Positions 43,452-55,879 of a stretch of 64,000 nt of DNA are shown piece by piece (within the stretch, counting starts at the first letter, position 1; each line of letters opens with the position of its first letter). The notes under the pieces were generated by a model. That model was not told where the DNA came from, made no database searches, and saw only the letters and a program-made list of their open reading frames with translations. Position numbers and translations under genes: made by a program. The DNA comes from Amyloporia xantha (lineage: Eukaryota; Basidiomycota; Agaricomycetes; Polyporales; Adustoporiaceae), in NCBI GenBank assembly GCA_036971615.1, contig JAYKKR010000046.1, positions 179,295-243,294 on the forward strand. Reading direction: 5' to 3'.

Positions 43452-45022
43452 TGAATGTATATCAATTTTAGTGTATTACGGTACAGGCTGTATTTAGGTG
43501 TGCTTTCGTACCTTTGACAAGATAATATCTTCAAGATCTTCTTTGACTTGATTGCCCCAAGTTCTGTTTTCTTCGGCTGTCGAACAATCCTCAAGTGTTA
43601 CTGGTGTTGATACTGGAGACTTGGTGTTATCTTTTATAATATTGAGTGCTGATTTGCGACCGCCGACCAGTGAATACCATTTCCATTTCAGCTCGGCTCT
43701 ATTACGCAGTGAGATTTTCGGACAGCTGGCTGCGATTAGTGTAGGGGGCAAAACTCCAGCGGTGCTGCGCCAAGCGCCTGGCGCGGCGCAGCCTCTGCGG
43801 GAGGGCCTGGCGTTTGCTGGCGCACATGGCGAAACTGGCGAAATTCCTCCGCATGTTTTTCTGCATCGAAAACCAGTTTGAATATATTTTACAAACTCTA
43901 GGATCACAAATTCTTCCCAGCTCATCTAGAATCAGTGTATGCATTGATACTTGTATGAAATAGATCTGATTAAAAGCTGAAAGCCCTGTTTGGCCTGCCT
44001 CGGGAGGTAGAAAGATGTCAATAAATGAGCCAATGAAGGCCAGACGTCGATTTTCAATGCGTGTAAGGCCGGCCGAGAATTCCTAAACCGGACTATCGGA
44101 GGATACCGACGGTTGCCGAGCTCTGCCGAGGTTTAGGCGCCCGTGTTCTCGCCAGGTCTTAATCCCGTCAGCTTGACGGTCCCCCGGTGAATTACATAAG
44201 CGAGTCCGCGCGCGTGACGAGTGAACGCCGTGTGCGACAGCGGAGGGGTCAAACGAAGGGCCTGAGAGGAGATCCGAGCCACGAAAAAATGCGAAAAAAT
44301 AGAGATATATTAGCTACATGTATAGAAGAGAAATATATGAACTGTCAGAGGCAGAAATCGAAGAGGAAAGGGGCGGCCGGGCACGAGGAACAGCGTGCCG
44401 CGGTCATGCCGAGGCAGGCCGGAAAAGGGAGGAGGGACCGTAAATTGACGCCTTGGGACCGTCAATCTAGCGGGACGAAGTAGGCTGCGAGGGTGGCTGA
44501 TTTTCGCAGGCGCCGCGCCTACAGTCAGCGCGAAACCGGTGCGACCTGGCAACTTTACGGTCCCAGATTTACGGTCCCTCGGCCGGAAAAGAGCGACCAC
44601 TCCGACGCGGCAGGTTTGGGCGCTAATGTCAGGTGATGTTGTGCCGCCAGACTCCGATTGGAGGGTCTTATCTTATCTCAATCACACACGTCTCGATATG
44701 GGAATGGGACCATAAATTTCCCACAGGGACGTAAATTAGCGCCCGTGAGACCGTCAATCTAGTGCCACTGAGGACGGTGCGCCAGGGGTGGCGCGGCGCT
44801 TGGCGCGCGCCACTTGGCAAAATGGCGCCGGTATTGCCAACAACACTAGCTGCGATACTTGTAGTATACAGTCCTATGTTGCATTTTTACAGCAAAAAAA
44901 CATAGCGATACATCCGAATGCCCTTCTGCTACCGTTTCTTCTTCCCAATATTCAAGAAATTAACAACAACTTACATCGTGCACCCTCTCCCTCCGCGAGC
45001 GCGCATCATCCTAATACACCCA
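43452..45022. repeat. Non-coding region with gaccgtaaatt / gaccgtcaatctag repeats
   Basis: Contains gaccgtaaattgacgcc...gaccgtcaatctag at 44437-44471 and a diverged parallel at about 44708-44762 (gaccataaattt...gaccgtcaatctag), plus tttacggtccc words near 44550-44580. The arrangement resembles a small decayed DNA transposon. Also GC-rich tracts such as gcgcctggcgcggcgc near 43780. The open frame at 43494-43925 has no domain. Confidence 0.45.
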
Positions 45023-46481
45023 TCATGCGAAGAGCTTCAGCCCCACCGAGCGAGACGCCCTCCCCGCCCTCTCCAAGCTCCCGTCCACCAGCTCATGCGC
45101 CGGTCGATATCGCGGCTCACATTTACACTCATCCGCGATGCACTGCGCCGACGGGTCGACCGGGATCCACTCCAGTCGATCTGGGAGCGCGTTGAAGCCC
45201 GACGCGTCCGCATGGCACGCCATGCTCGGGTCTCCGCGGATGTACTCCAGCGTGTCTGGCAGCGGGTCGCATCCTGTCGCGTCGGCGACGCAGACCGTGC
45301 GCGGGTCTGTCGGTATCACCTCAAACTTGTCCGGAAGGGTTGGTAGAGGGACGGCACCCGGAAGTGATGAGAACCCAGCAGGTGTGGATGCGCGGGGTCT
45401 CGAATTGTCCGGATCTGCTGTTGAAGTCACGGTGGATGTGGAGGCTGAGATGGGGCCAACCTCTATTTGTGATGATAACGGCTGAACGCCAACACTCGCT
45501 GCGCATTTACTGCATATCGGCTGGATGAGCAGCGCTGGGTTCCGGAACGTGTTGTATGTTGACCCTAGGGACGTGTATCTAGACAGACGAACCCTTAGCA
45601 TAGGGAAGAATAGCCTTGAACATCAAATACGCACCCCTCGTCATACAAGCTACAATATGGCACATTGAATTTCCGCAGATACTCCCAGACCGCAGCATAC
45701 GACCAGTTGATGATGGGATTTATTCGCTCAAAGCGGGGCCATCCGGGATCGGTTGGGTTGCGGAACGTCAATGTAGCTGAAATCATGTCGGTCAACTGAG
45801 GCAACGGTTCATTCGGAGAATTCCACGTACCTCCGTCGGGGTCCGATCTACGGGTACCGATCATTATAGCCTCGATATGGGGAAAACGCGACTTGTATGT
45901 CTCCAGAGCCCGTTTCATGCCTTCACCTCCTTTTGCCTTCATCTTTGTACTCACGTAGCCATTCTCACTGCTACTCTGTGCAGACGGAGAAGGGGTAGCA
46001 GGCGCGGCTACGGTTTCCACCGGCAGCTCTGTCTCAGGGAGAGGACAGTGAAACAGGTCGAGGTTGTATGTCTTTGCCACTTCGTCAATGAACACCTCGA
46101 GTTGAGGGAATGGAGAAGGCACAGGGATGTAGACGGCAGGTATCGGTCTTGTCGTCGCATTCCGGCGACCGAGCGCTGCGGCGAGTAGGTGCAGCAGCAC
46201 GGTACCTGTGAAGATCTGGTCAGGGCACTACGGACAGTCCTGACATACAGTACTCACAGTCCTTTCCGCCGTTGAAGCTTAGCGACACAGTTTCCACGCT
46301 TCACAAAGCGACAGGCGTCCACATGAGGCAAACACCAATGCAACTGTTGTACTCACCCGAATGTATCGAGCGCATCATCGATAACCTGCAGCGCCTCCCT
46401 GACCGACGGCGAGAGAGGGTCAACGGACGTTCTCAGGCCGTAGACCTGCTCTGCAATCTCCTGGCGATTCACGACGGTCAT
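45023..46481 (-). CDS. FAD1: FAD synthetase (FMN adenylyltransferase, PAPS-reductase fold)
   Basis: FMN + ATP gives FAD + PPi; cytosolic, last step of flavin cofactor synthesis. Exons 46481-46357, 46298-46258, 46205-45831, 45776-45635 and 45578-45023 total 1,239 nt (412 residues) with all phases agreeing. Landmarks are SLSFNGGKDCTVLLHLL (PP-loop, residues about 48-64), AVYIPVPSPFPQLE, YNLDLFHC, GGEGMKRALETYKSRFPHIE, IMIGTRRSDP, LTFRNPTDPGWPRFERINPI, NWSYAAVWEYLRKFNVPYCS, LYDEGYTSLGSTYNTFRNPA and the end YRPAHELVDGSLERAGRA. Between PALL and RYRPAHEL lies an insertion of about 110 residues, of which the last 75 or so are three imperfect 25-residue repeats (LPDKFEVIPTDP, LPDTLEYIRGDP, LPDRLEWIPVDP), each with a C-x-A-D. 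The gene is intact. Confidence 0.95.
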
Positions 46482-48228
46482 GATGCCGGTTTTGAATGCT
46501 ATAGCGGGATATGCGCGAGTGTCTGATTCGATCCAATCAGTCGCTGTTCGTTTCGGAAGGTGTTCAGTAAGTCACAGTTTCCCTGAAGTGAAGGGTAAGG
46601 ATATTGTACAATGGGAGTATAATCCTATGGATATAAGTTAGTGAGTGGTGAATGTTGACCGGAGAAACTGTAAACAGCCCATGAGAGTTTGGCGAAAGTG
46701 ACGCTACTCAATTCCACAGGCATTACGTAAACGCCTGCAACTCATCCAGAATCCGCTGTCTTCAAATGTTCAGATTTCAACCTTTTTATTATTATGTTTA
46801 ATGTTCTCGATACCCAGTTGGCGAGCACTGTGCGTGTTAATCCGACGATTCACAGGCAAAGTGAGTAGCTGTAGAACCGCCATAATCTCATTAGCGCGCA
46901 GAAAATAATAAATCCCCTGTGCTGGCCAGATACGGATACTGCATCCTGAGCTTGAAAGAATTCTATCTACTATTCTGCTCGCATGAGAATACCATGCAGT
47001 AGCACTTGGGCCTTTCCTGTGCCGACACAGCCGTTCTACAACATCCAGTTTCTCCATGGGTCACAAATTTGGAATGATCCAGTTGACTCAGTGACATGAT
47101 TTCGCTCGACACGAGCGGATCATGCTTCTACAAATCGTCGCTGTATCGGTGATATGATTAATGATTAATGAAGATGCCTTAGGCTCCTTTGCATGCAACC
47201 CCCCCTGATCCTGGAGGGAGTACATAAGACATTGGGCATATCCGTGTCCACTAGTGCTGCATTCTCACGTTTTCTTGTCGAATGCCTCATATGTTAGCGG
47301 CTCACCACGGACTATACTCAGGCTCCAGGAAAACTTCTTCGAAAGTTGAGGGGATTGGAACCCGCGTGAAGGCCGCCTTTCTCAGGCCGCCCGGTTCACA
47401 ATGCTGTCGGACTTTTAGGGCCAGAGCCCAACGACTGGCTCAGATGTGAGTCCAAGTTCTGACGTTCATTCCAAAACCTGACTCCTGGGGTGTAAAACAG
47501 CGCTATAGCCTATTAGTGCCCCTCACAGATACAATCTCGGTATGTCAAAGTCGAACTCACTAATTTGCAGTGGAACGCCAGTATAGTGACAGTCTCACGC
47601 CGTGCAACATATGGGGCTAACTGAGAGCTGATACTGGTACGTACTGTGCATGATACACCCCAGCCGTGCAATAAGATTGATACGGTGACATGGGACAACG
47701 TGTTCTTCGTCCGGCCACGGCCACGACCATACGGTTGAATGATCAAACTGGCTATAGTCAAACATTGTGATGCGTTGCGTTCACATAAGTATGTCTAAAT
47801 TTATCCAATGCGTCAGCCAGAACCAGGAATAGGACAGCAGTACCTATTTTCTTCGCACCTTAAAAGCTAATAGCAAGTCCCGATCATCCGCTGGCACTTC
47901 TATGAAAGTCTCAGGAACGTCAGGAATCCACGAGCTTGAGACCGTCCGTGTTGTTGGTCTACTAGTTGTGACCAGTGACGAGCTGAGATTGCATGTTGGA
48001 TAACGTTACTAGTAGTGCGGATACTATCTGTGATATTACTACCTCGAGCGCTCTTTGACGCATTCCACTTAATCCCATGATTACAGAGCTAGGACACGTT
48101 ATCGACCAGGTTCGCTGATATGTCGTAATGCTAATCTTACGGAATGCCAGGCAATCAGTTCACTATCACCGCGAAGATCCCACGATTGAGCCTAAGTTTG
48201 TACCCTGCGAACGTCGAACTCAATCCAA
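46482..48228. other. Intergenic region upstream of FAD1, inner side of right arm
   Basis: About 1.7 kb without a supported gene. A segment at about 47360-47400 (cccgcgtgaaggccgcc...ggccgcccggttcac) is loosely like the GTGAACCGGG hairpin repeats. Otherwise nothing recognisable. Confidence 0.45.
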
Positions 48229-48362
48229 ACGTCGGAACGAGGCGGGGACCACACTTCGATATTCCTTTCAAGCAGCCGAGTCCAACTTCTCCGCAGTTCG
48301 GTGGATCGATCATAGCAGCGTTTTAACGACGACTAGACTTCAGCGCTCTGGCAGGCCGGGGA

Positions 48363-49440
48363 TCACAAGTCCTGATCCTCTTTCGTCTCTCTGACAAAGA
48401 CATACGTGGGCCATCCGCCCCATGGAGAAGGCATCTCCTTAGACCCCTTCAGCGTGAAGTCTAAGCTTTCGTAAATGGCGACCTACGAAAGTATAAGACA
48501 TCACAAGGGAAGCATCCGGCTATCTACTCACATTGCGCTCGTTGGTTGTGGAGAGCGCCATAGTATACCCATTCTTCTTCGCCTGTTGCGAAATATGCAT
48601 GTGAGCCGACACGAAAGCCGAATATGATACTTCTCCTCGTGGGCGTGTGCTAACCTTCTCGTGGGCCAGTGCGAACATCGCTTTAGCTATACCCCTTCCT
48701 TGGTAGTCAGCTCTGACAAAATTAAAATGGCACCAGTACGTATTCAATTCAGTCTTCAAGATATGTGATAGTAAAATGTAAGCAGGATTGCATTATTTAG
48801 GAATGTAAACTCACGTCAGGAATGCCAGTCAACTCGTCAGTGACAGCAGGAAGGTCTTTTCCGAGCTGAAGACCGTTTCACATCAAACTTGACGCTGTCC
48901 GAAGAAAGAAGTGCACTGACCACTTGCGCATAGTAGGTTTTGGCTTCCTCGGATAGCTTCTTCATCAAGTCGAAGTAGCCCAGCTGACGCTGCTCCTCCC
49001 TGCACGGCTCAATGCCCAACGTAATCAAGGAATTCAGTGCGAAGACTCACGTGCCGAACAGGACCTGGCCGGGAGGAGTCCACAGAGTGAATCCTACCAG
49101 GGCGCCATTCTCGTCGGTCGCGGTGTACATGTCTCCAGCGATGAAGGCGAGGGGCCTGATCGCGGATCGTGCAAGATCCGGAAGCAGGGAGATGTTCCCG
49201 CCCGTTAACGCTATAACTGCACGGCCTGCGAAGCCGTCTTTAGCGCGACAGTCCCAGAGGGGCGATATGAAATGGTACCCACTCTCTGGCATTAGTTTTG
49301 AGAACACGTCGACTGCTTCTTCAACCAGTGCCTCTGTAATAACGCACTGAAGTCAGTATTGCAGATGGGGCATTCTTGTGCGAACAGAACTGACCATCTG
49401 GGTGCGAGACTACCTGTATAGAGACGTCGGGGAACGCCAT
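48363..49440 (-). CDS. GNAT-family N-acetyltransferase, right copy
   Basis: Same exon plan as the left copy, with blocks MFSKLMPESGYHFISPLWDC, LVGFTLWTPPGQVLFGT, ELNTYWCHFNFVRADYQGRG and AMFALAHEKV, and the end RETKEDQDL at 48363. Motif A has QGRGIA intact. Differences such as SLWSRRAED to PLWDCRAKD and CDFAFVKADH to CHFNFVRADY show the copies have drifted as proteins. The first Met of the left copy (ATG TCA ATG) is lost here; the second ATG, at 49440, starts the frame (MAFPDVSIQ). Apparently functional. Confidence 0.8.
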
Positions 49441-50384
49441 TGGCAATCGTCACGGTGCAGGTGCGCAGTGACAATCGGAAGAAGGGTGAAGGTGTGCAGG
49501 CCAATGGCGCTTGCTAGTGACTGCGCCGCAGCCGTGGTGACCGCAGTCTGGAGGTAAGAAGCACAAAGTCGTTGTAATGATGGTGATGCCGCTTAGTACT
49601 TACCTGTGTAATCGGTTTGAATGCGCTTCCCATTCGTGCACAAATCACGTTAGCTATGATACAAACAGCGACGCACCACAGTCACGACAGCGCGCGGGCT
49701 CGTGGGATAAGTGGGCACTGGAGCTTAAAGGGCCGCTGAGATAGCGCTGCCAAGCTTTAAAGTTTGCTGCGTAATAGAATATTACTGATTTGACCTTGTG
49801 GACACACTGTAGACAGCTGTAGACACGTTCCAATCATTTAAGTTTCCGAGCTTTGATCAGTTTACAGATGGCGCCGTCGCGAGTGGTATTTAAATCGGCC
49901 AATCAGAAACTGTGCGAGGACTTCGTTGAATCGAGCGGTCCTAAGTAGCTCTTCCTTATCCTAACAAGCTGTCTCTGCTATGAATAAGAACTCGTGAGTG
50001 TCCTAGCATTTCGCACGTACTGATCCTTTCGGCGGGTCTCTGTATCCAGTTATGCTAACCACATTGTGGTCTCCTGCAGCCAAGAGGCAATTGTTAAAAT
50101 TAGAGTTGTAGATATGTCAATACCGTACTTTGCGGAAGGAACGGACGCGCCAAAATACAACAAACTACTCTCACGAGTCAGTCACGCCATTCCACCTGTT
50201 CAACACTCCCTCCTGACCTATGCTCGAATCAGCAGAACTCTGACCTGAATAAAATCTCAAAAAAAAACAAGGCGGAAAATTCAAGGGTATTGCCGGAACC
50301 GATGTCCATCCTTATCCCTAGTACGCCGGACCAACCTGAACCCTCAAATTGAGACCACCATTCCCAACCAGCCCACGTTGCATA
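49441..50384. other. Intergenic GNAT to 7TM-B, right arm
   Basis: About 0.94 kb, mirrors 35277-36243. It lacks the hairpin insertion found there (junction near 49954). No gene. Confidence 0.6.
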
Positions 50385-51609
50385 TTACGCCTTGTCAATC
50401 TGGGAGGCTACATCCGACTTGGAGATGGTCTGCAGCTGCAGACTAATCGCAGTGCCGTTGCTGTTGGCGCCTGCATACCGGGACATGGGACCCGACCCAT
50501 GGCCAAACATGGTGCTGGAAACGACGCTGCCTTCCGTCTGCCGCTTCGTCCACGCCCTGCCTGCGACGACGCGCAGGATGAGCAATTGGGGGGATATGCA
50601 CTGCGATTTCACGGGGTGAACATGAGCGCGCACTGGCATACGTGAGTGCTATGGGTAAGAAACCGTCCACGCACCGTGAACATACTGTACAGGGACCCAA
50701 AGAGAATCTCCATGTCGTTATCCAGGCCGAAGCTCACCAGAAAGGCGATGCCGAAAAGACTGTAAGGCAGCGCAGACTCGATGAGCAGTGCGGCTGCGTT
50801 GGTGTAAGGACGGGACGCGCTGCGGTCGAGCTCCTTGCTCATGCGCCGCAAGAAGAAGAGGATCCGCGCGCAGATCAGACATGTCGTGATCACGTTCAGG
50901 CCGATGGTGGTCGAGTAGTAGCATATGCCGGCCTTCTCTGAGAAGCCGACGAAGAAGTTGCCGTTGGGTGCGCCGGACACGCAGAGGAGAATGATCCCGA
51001 AGGCTGGGACGGGGAGGTCAGGGATTGCGCTGGTATCACACTGGCACTCCGTGAGACACGACGACGTACCTGCGGAGGCAAGATAGATTATACAAGGAAC
51101 TATGACAATGTGATAATTGTTGTATACGATGTGACAGCGGTATATCTGGGCAAAGTTCAACGCAGTCCGAGACATTGTTTCGCAGGAACTTGTATCTCAC
51201 CATGAGGGCATCGGTCAACAAGTTGAGTGCGATCGATGAGGTCGTGCCCATAGTCTGGTACCACACAGAAGCGTATTCCCCGAGATAAGCCGCAGAGCCG
51301 CCAGGGTAGTCTGCGTTAACGATCCACATTTCTTCCCCGAAGACCACCTCAGTGGAGAAAAATATGGTGATGAGGAAGAGCATCGCTGTGCTCAGGAAAA
51401 TGAAGAACTTGTCGGATCGGGTGAGTTTCCTCCTGTTCTTCAACAATGTATGCACAGTCAAGCCATACAAAATAAGCTCCATGCCTATCGCGGGCAGGGT
51501 GAGCGGATTTCGGAGCATCAAAGCGAGTCTACTGTGCCTGCTACTCACCATACAATATTCCGCTGATGCTGTTGCCGACGTAGTACGCATTCTGAAAGAG
51601 GGAAGACAT
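50385..51609 (-). CDS. 7TM-B integral membrane protein, right copy
   Basis: Five exons mirror the left copy, from MSSLFQNAYYVGNS at 51609 to ISKSDVASQIDKA at 50385. Signature GEEMWIVNADYPGG and seven membrane segments are retained. It is one codon shorter than its twin near the end (YAGANSNGTA against YAGANSSDGTA) and has GSGPMSRY for GSGHLSRY. All splice sites are intact, so it is likely an expressed second copy. Family function unknown. Confidence 0.83.
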
Positions 51610-53111
51610 GGTGTTGCTGTAATCGCAACCAATTAGTGGATGCCGCCAGTATCAGTACCATTCTCGGTTCGCACCTCGAGCTTGTTTGCGCCAGAGAAGC
51701 TAGAAGAGCCTGAGTGGCATAAGTGCAGAGGCCGTCTCGATTAATATGCGACGCCACGATCAATGTAAGTAATGCGGATTGTTGCAGAGAATCCAGATCG
51801 GTCTCATGTCAAGGGCCAGCTATCTACCATCATACTTGGAGACCCTGCCGCCAGAAATAAACCTATCAAGGAAGACCGTGGTATCATAGCACCGAGTACA
51901 CAATTTATCACAGCGTCAAGTGCTATCAACCACAGAGGAGAGTCAGAGGAGAATTAGATAGGAAACTGCCTCTTGGGAAAACAGCTGGGTGCTAGCAATT
52001 AGTGGCAGTGACAGGCGAATGCTTCCAAGAGATGCACGTTAAGTCGGAGAGGCAAACACCCAACAAGTCTGGATTGGATGCGGTGTCATGTTGCTGGTAT
52101 TTACATATAGTAAAACACACAGCGGGTCGCGAAGGATGCCGCCAGCCCGAGTACTGCGCACAGCGCGACCATGTCAGCATGTCTCCCGTTGATAGTACTT
52201 TATCAAACGCACAAAATCGCTTACTGTGAGCGAGTGTCATCCTTGTTGGCTCTCGCGGCCCATCATCACATACCGCGAAATTCAATCTGAAACACGCCTG
52301 CTATAAGAGCAAGGTTTGACGCACTGCCCTCTTATGCCAGTGCAGGACTTCCGAGTTGTGGCTTCTGACAACAACGAGCGCCGATTCCAAATCGAGATTG
52401 AACTTTGAGCAAGATCCCTGTGGAGATTCATTCACGTGAGACGTCGAGGCGCTCATTTGGTGCTCGGGTGGTCCGAGTCGGATGAGCATCCTCCTCTACC
52501 TTATACAATCCGGAGCTGCTACCTGTTTGGCCTATCAATGACTCTTTCTCCGTACATTTGATAGGCATCTATGACTTGTATGGCGGCGGTGGCATTGATA
52601 GCACCGGCTTTGCCACTCCACATGTGCTCCAGTATCTTACCATGAACCAGATACTTTAACCAGCATTTGAACTCTATTCATTGTGATGAACAAGTCCGCG
52701 CCTGTCGTAGGTCACCGGCCTGGAGATCCGCGAAGAATAATCAGCAATAAATCCTGGATACCGTGACAACTCTGGCATTCCCTTCATGCATGCATGGCAG
52801 CTGTGATGCTGTAGACATCCCCTTTGTCGCTTCTAGGAAATCATCTCGAATGGAGCCGCCATGTATCCAACGGACGCCGTCAAAGAAGATCCCCGAGAGC
52901 GGCAAGACAGCTCGGCAGCAACCGTGAACGTGTACACATGCTAACTTGGTCCCGGCGAGATAACCTCAAAATGCTCTGTTAGGCCAGCTCGAACTCCACG
53001 GACATCATTGCGGGTCAAAAGTGCTCTCGCCTTCACATATCATCGGGCTAGCTTGTCTCTGCCGCTTTCTTTCTAACTTCACACGTCTCTCTGCTATCGC
53101 TTCACACCATC
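51610..53111. promoter_or_regulatory. Divergent intergenic region between 7TM-B and 7TM-A, right arm
   Basis: About 1.5 kb, the mirror of 32576-34048, alignable in patches. No gene or mobile element recognised. Confidence 0.5.
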
Positions 53112-54281
53112 ATGTCCTCACTCTTCCAAAACGCATTCTATATTAGTAACAACTTCAATGACATCCTATACGGTGAGCACGTAGTGGTAGAGTTTACGAC
53201 CAGCCAAAATGGCTCATAATGCGGTCGTTTCTCAGGTGTCGAGCTAGTACTATTCTGCATGACCATGTCACGATTGTTTGATTCAGAGAGTGGTCGGAAG
53301 CGGTCACGATACGACAATTTCCTTGCGTTCTTCAGCATAGCGCTGCTAGTCCTTAACACGATTTATGTTGCTGTGCAAGGAGTCTTTGGAGAGGAGATGT
53401 GGATCGTCAACGCCGACTATCCTGGTGGGTCAGCGGCTTACCTAGCAGACTATGCGGCAGTGTGGTACCAGACTATGGGCACGACGGCAACGGTCATGCT
53501 GAATCTCTTCGCAGACGCGTATATGGTAAGCTGAGTGATGTTCGAGTAAGAGGTACACAACTTCATCCGTGCGTAGATCTATCGATGCCATGTCGTGTGG
53601 AACGATGTGCGGATTATCATCTTCCCCTGTATCATCTACGTCGCTACCCTCGGTAAGTCTCAGCTTAATCATGCCTCGTCGATGCGAGCAACTGTCTTCG
53701 CAGCTCTAGGCATCCTGCTCCTGTACTCCTCGGGCTCGCCCAGCGCCGATTTCTTCAGCGGGCTGTCTGTCAAATTTGGCCTCTCATACTACTCTCTTAC
53801 CATCGGTCTGAACATCATCCTGACCTGTCTGATCCTCGGCCGGATCATCTACCTCAGCAAAGCCGTGTACGTGCCCCAGAAGAAGAGCAGCCTGCACAAG
53901 TACATCGGGATCGTCGTCGAGTCGGCGCTGCCCTATTCCATAGCAGGCATCGCATGGCTCGTCTCGTACGGTTTGGAGAGCGACATCCAGATCTTCTTTG
54001 GAGGCCTATATGCGATGTTCACCGTACGGGATTTCTCCTCAGCCATGATTTACATAATCACTGATGGACTTGTCTTGTGGCAGTGTATTTCCCCGCAGAT
54101 GATCGTGTTGCGTGTGGTTCAGGGGCGGGCGTGGTCCAGGGATCAGGCACTGGAAACCATGTCAGCACTTGCTCTGCGTACCGTGCGAGGCAGGATGGAG
54201 GGCGATGTCGAGCGCGCGGAGAGCGCAAGTCAGTCTAACCTTGATGCCAAATCCGTACGAAGCGTCGGAGATGGGGTATAA
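53112..54281 (+). CDS. 7TM-A integral membrane protein, right copy
   Basis: Exons 53112-53172, 53236-53525, 53577-53652, 53704-54023 and 54084-54281 total 945 nt (314 residues). Same landmarks as the left copy: NNFNDILYG, GVFGEEMWIVNADYPGG, GTTATVMLNLFADAYM, GLSYYSLTIGLNIILTCLI, ESALPYSIAGIAWLVSYG, ISPQMIVLRVVQGRAWSRDQ and SNLDAKSVRSVGDGV. Only a handful of residues differ (for example KYIGIVVES for KYISIIVES, RGRMEGDVE for RGRIEADVE). Intact. Confidence 0.87.
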
Positions 54282-55879
54282 TATCTGTCAATGCCCGGAG
54301 TTCTTTCTTGACGTTCTTGCTCATGAGTCATGACTCACGTATTTTATACGAATAATGACAACCTAGTACCCGGACTTCGCGACACATGCCGATTTCTGCT
54401 CATGAGCTCAGGAATGCGACAGGGGAGGTATCTATGACAGGAGTGGGTCGTCGTAGACGATCCTAGTCTTCTCTGACTACGCCGTAGAGCATAACGGTCG
54501 CAGCCGTGAATCGGCCATTCAGGGGGCATTGTGGCCACCAACATCGTTTCGTATCCGGGTAAGAGCAGACCGGATGCGCTTTGCATGTCCAGGACAGAGA
54601 GTGGCGTGACTGATGTCATGCAAATGCGTGGCACATTTGACAATGGGAGGGACCATGACTACGCACTGCGCCTCAACAAAAATGAATAGCAGGAGAAATC
54701 TGGAGAATTACTCCATCATGATGCATGCCTCGCTTTCTACGAAGGTTGAATTGCAACAAAATTGCTACCTTACCTATTCTCTTTCCTGCATCGTTTTATT
54801 GAAGTCATAAGCACCCTTGAATGGCCACCTGCGTAATTCAACGAGTTCTGAGATGGAGCTTCCGAGTGATTCGTGTCGACGACAAATTCCAGCAACTTAC
54901 GTCAGGCTGACGATCGTGTTCGATGCGGAAGAGCGTCACCAAGCTAGCTGTGCCTTCTACTCCAGCATGCGCACAACTGGTACTCGCTCATAGTCAGGGC
55001 AGTCAAAAAACAAGAGTGAGCGAGAGAGGTGGCGGAAGTGAAAAAGGAGCCTCGGAGCCAGGGATGAGCCCACGCTGACGAAAATATTTGACATTGGCTG
55101 CTTGACTATAGCTACAGCCTGAGCAACCAGCTGATACAAATGTGGATGTAAGACGAAAGCTACGTCCATGGAAGTCGTGGAATATAACAGGGACGTAAGC
55201 TGCACATCACCGACTCGAGCTCGTCATCATAGCTACTAGGCTTGCTCGCGGTTTCTTGCGGCTTCACGTCGACTAATCAATCATATATTTGGTGGACTGC
55301 ACCTGGACTCGCTGTCCTGACCGTTCGAATAAATTGCGACAATCCTGAGATAGATGTTATGAACTAGAAATACACTACATAAAGTCCGAATATCCTCCAG
55401 CTATCGCTATTCTTGTCATCAACACTACGTACAGCCAGATAACAGATAGATACAAAAAAACAGAAACGCGAGACATGTACCATCGTCAAGACAGTCACAG
55501 TGCCAATTGAGCATCGAGAGGTCCTCTAGTCTTTAGCTGGCGGTGAGGAAGCGCTGCAGGGCTGCATATGACCAGCGCGAAGGCGGTGGGTTTTGGAGAG
55601 CCTCAGAGCCACTCTTCGCCGTAGGTCGATCGCTGCGGCTTGGGTTCAGCGCGTCGTCCTTCGACCAATCCAGAGCCACGGCATGCAGCATCTGTCTTGA
55701 CGGCTGACTGTTGAATTCGAGACCTCGATCGAGACTTGAGATGCCTTGCTCCAAGCGGACACGACATGGAGGCACAAGGAATGGTCTGATGCAAGTGATG
55801 GAATACAGAGATGGCGGCAAATAACAATAAATATGGGGCATTCTGGCGACTTGAAGAATGTACGACCGGGCGAATGTTG
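54282..55879. other. Intergenic region between the duplication and the kinase pair
   Basis: About 1.6 kb. The first 280 bases are still part of the duplicated arm. The rest has no supported gene; short open frames on both strands lack domains. Confidence 0.5.

Larger units (their letters stand above)
48229..54560 (-). repeat. Right arm of the segmental inverted duplication
   Basis: Reverse-complement partner of 31110-37467, with GNAT (minus), 7TM-B (minus) and 7TM-A (plus) in mirrored order. Coding parts are closely similar; spacers carry more indels. Confidence 0.9.

Noticed and set aside
43494..43925. Minus-strand open frame of 143 codons downstream of CLF1
   Set aside because: No recognisable domain or splice support; it crosses a GC-rich repeat-like tract.
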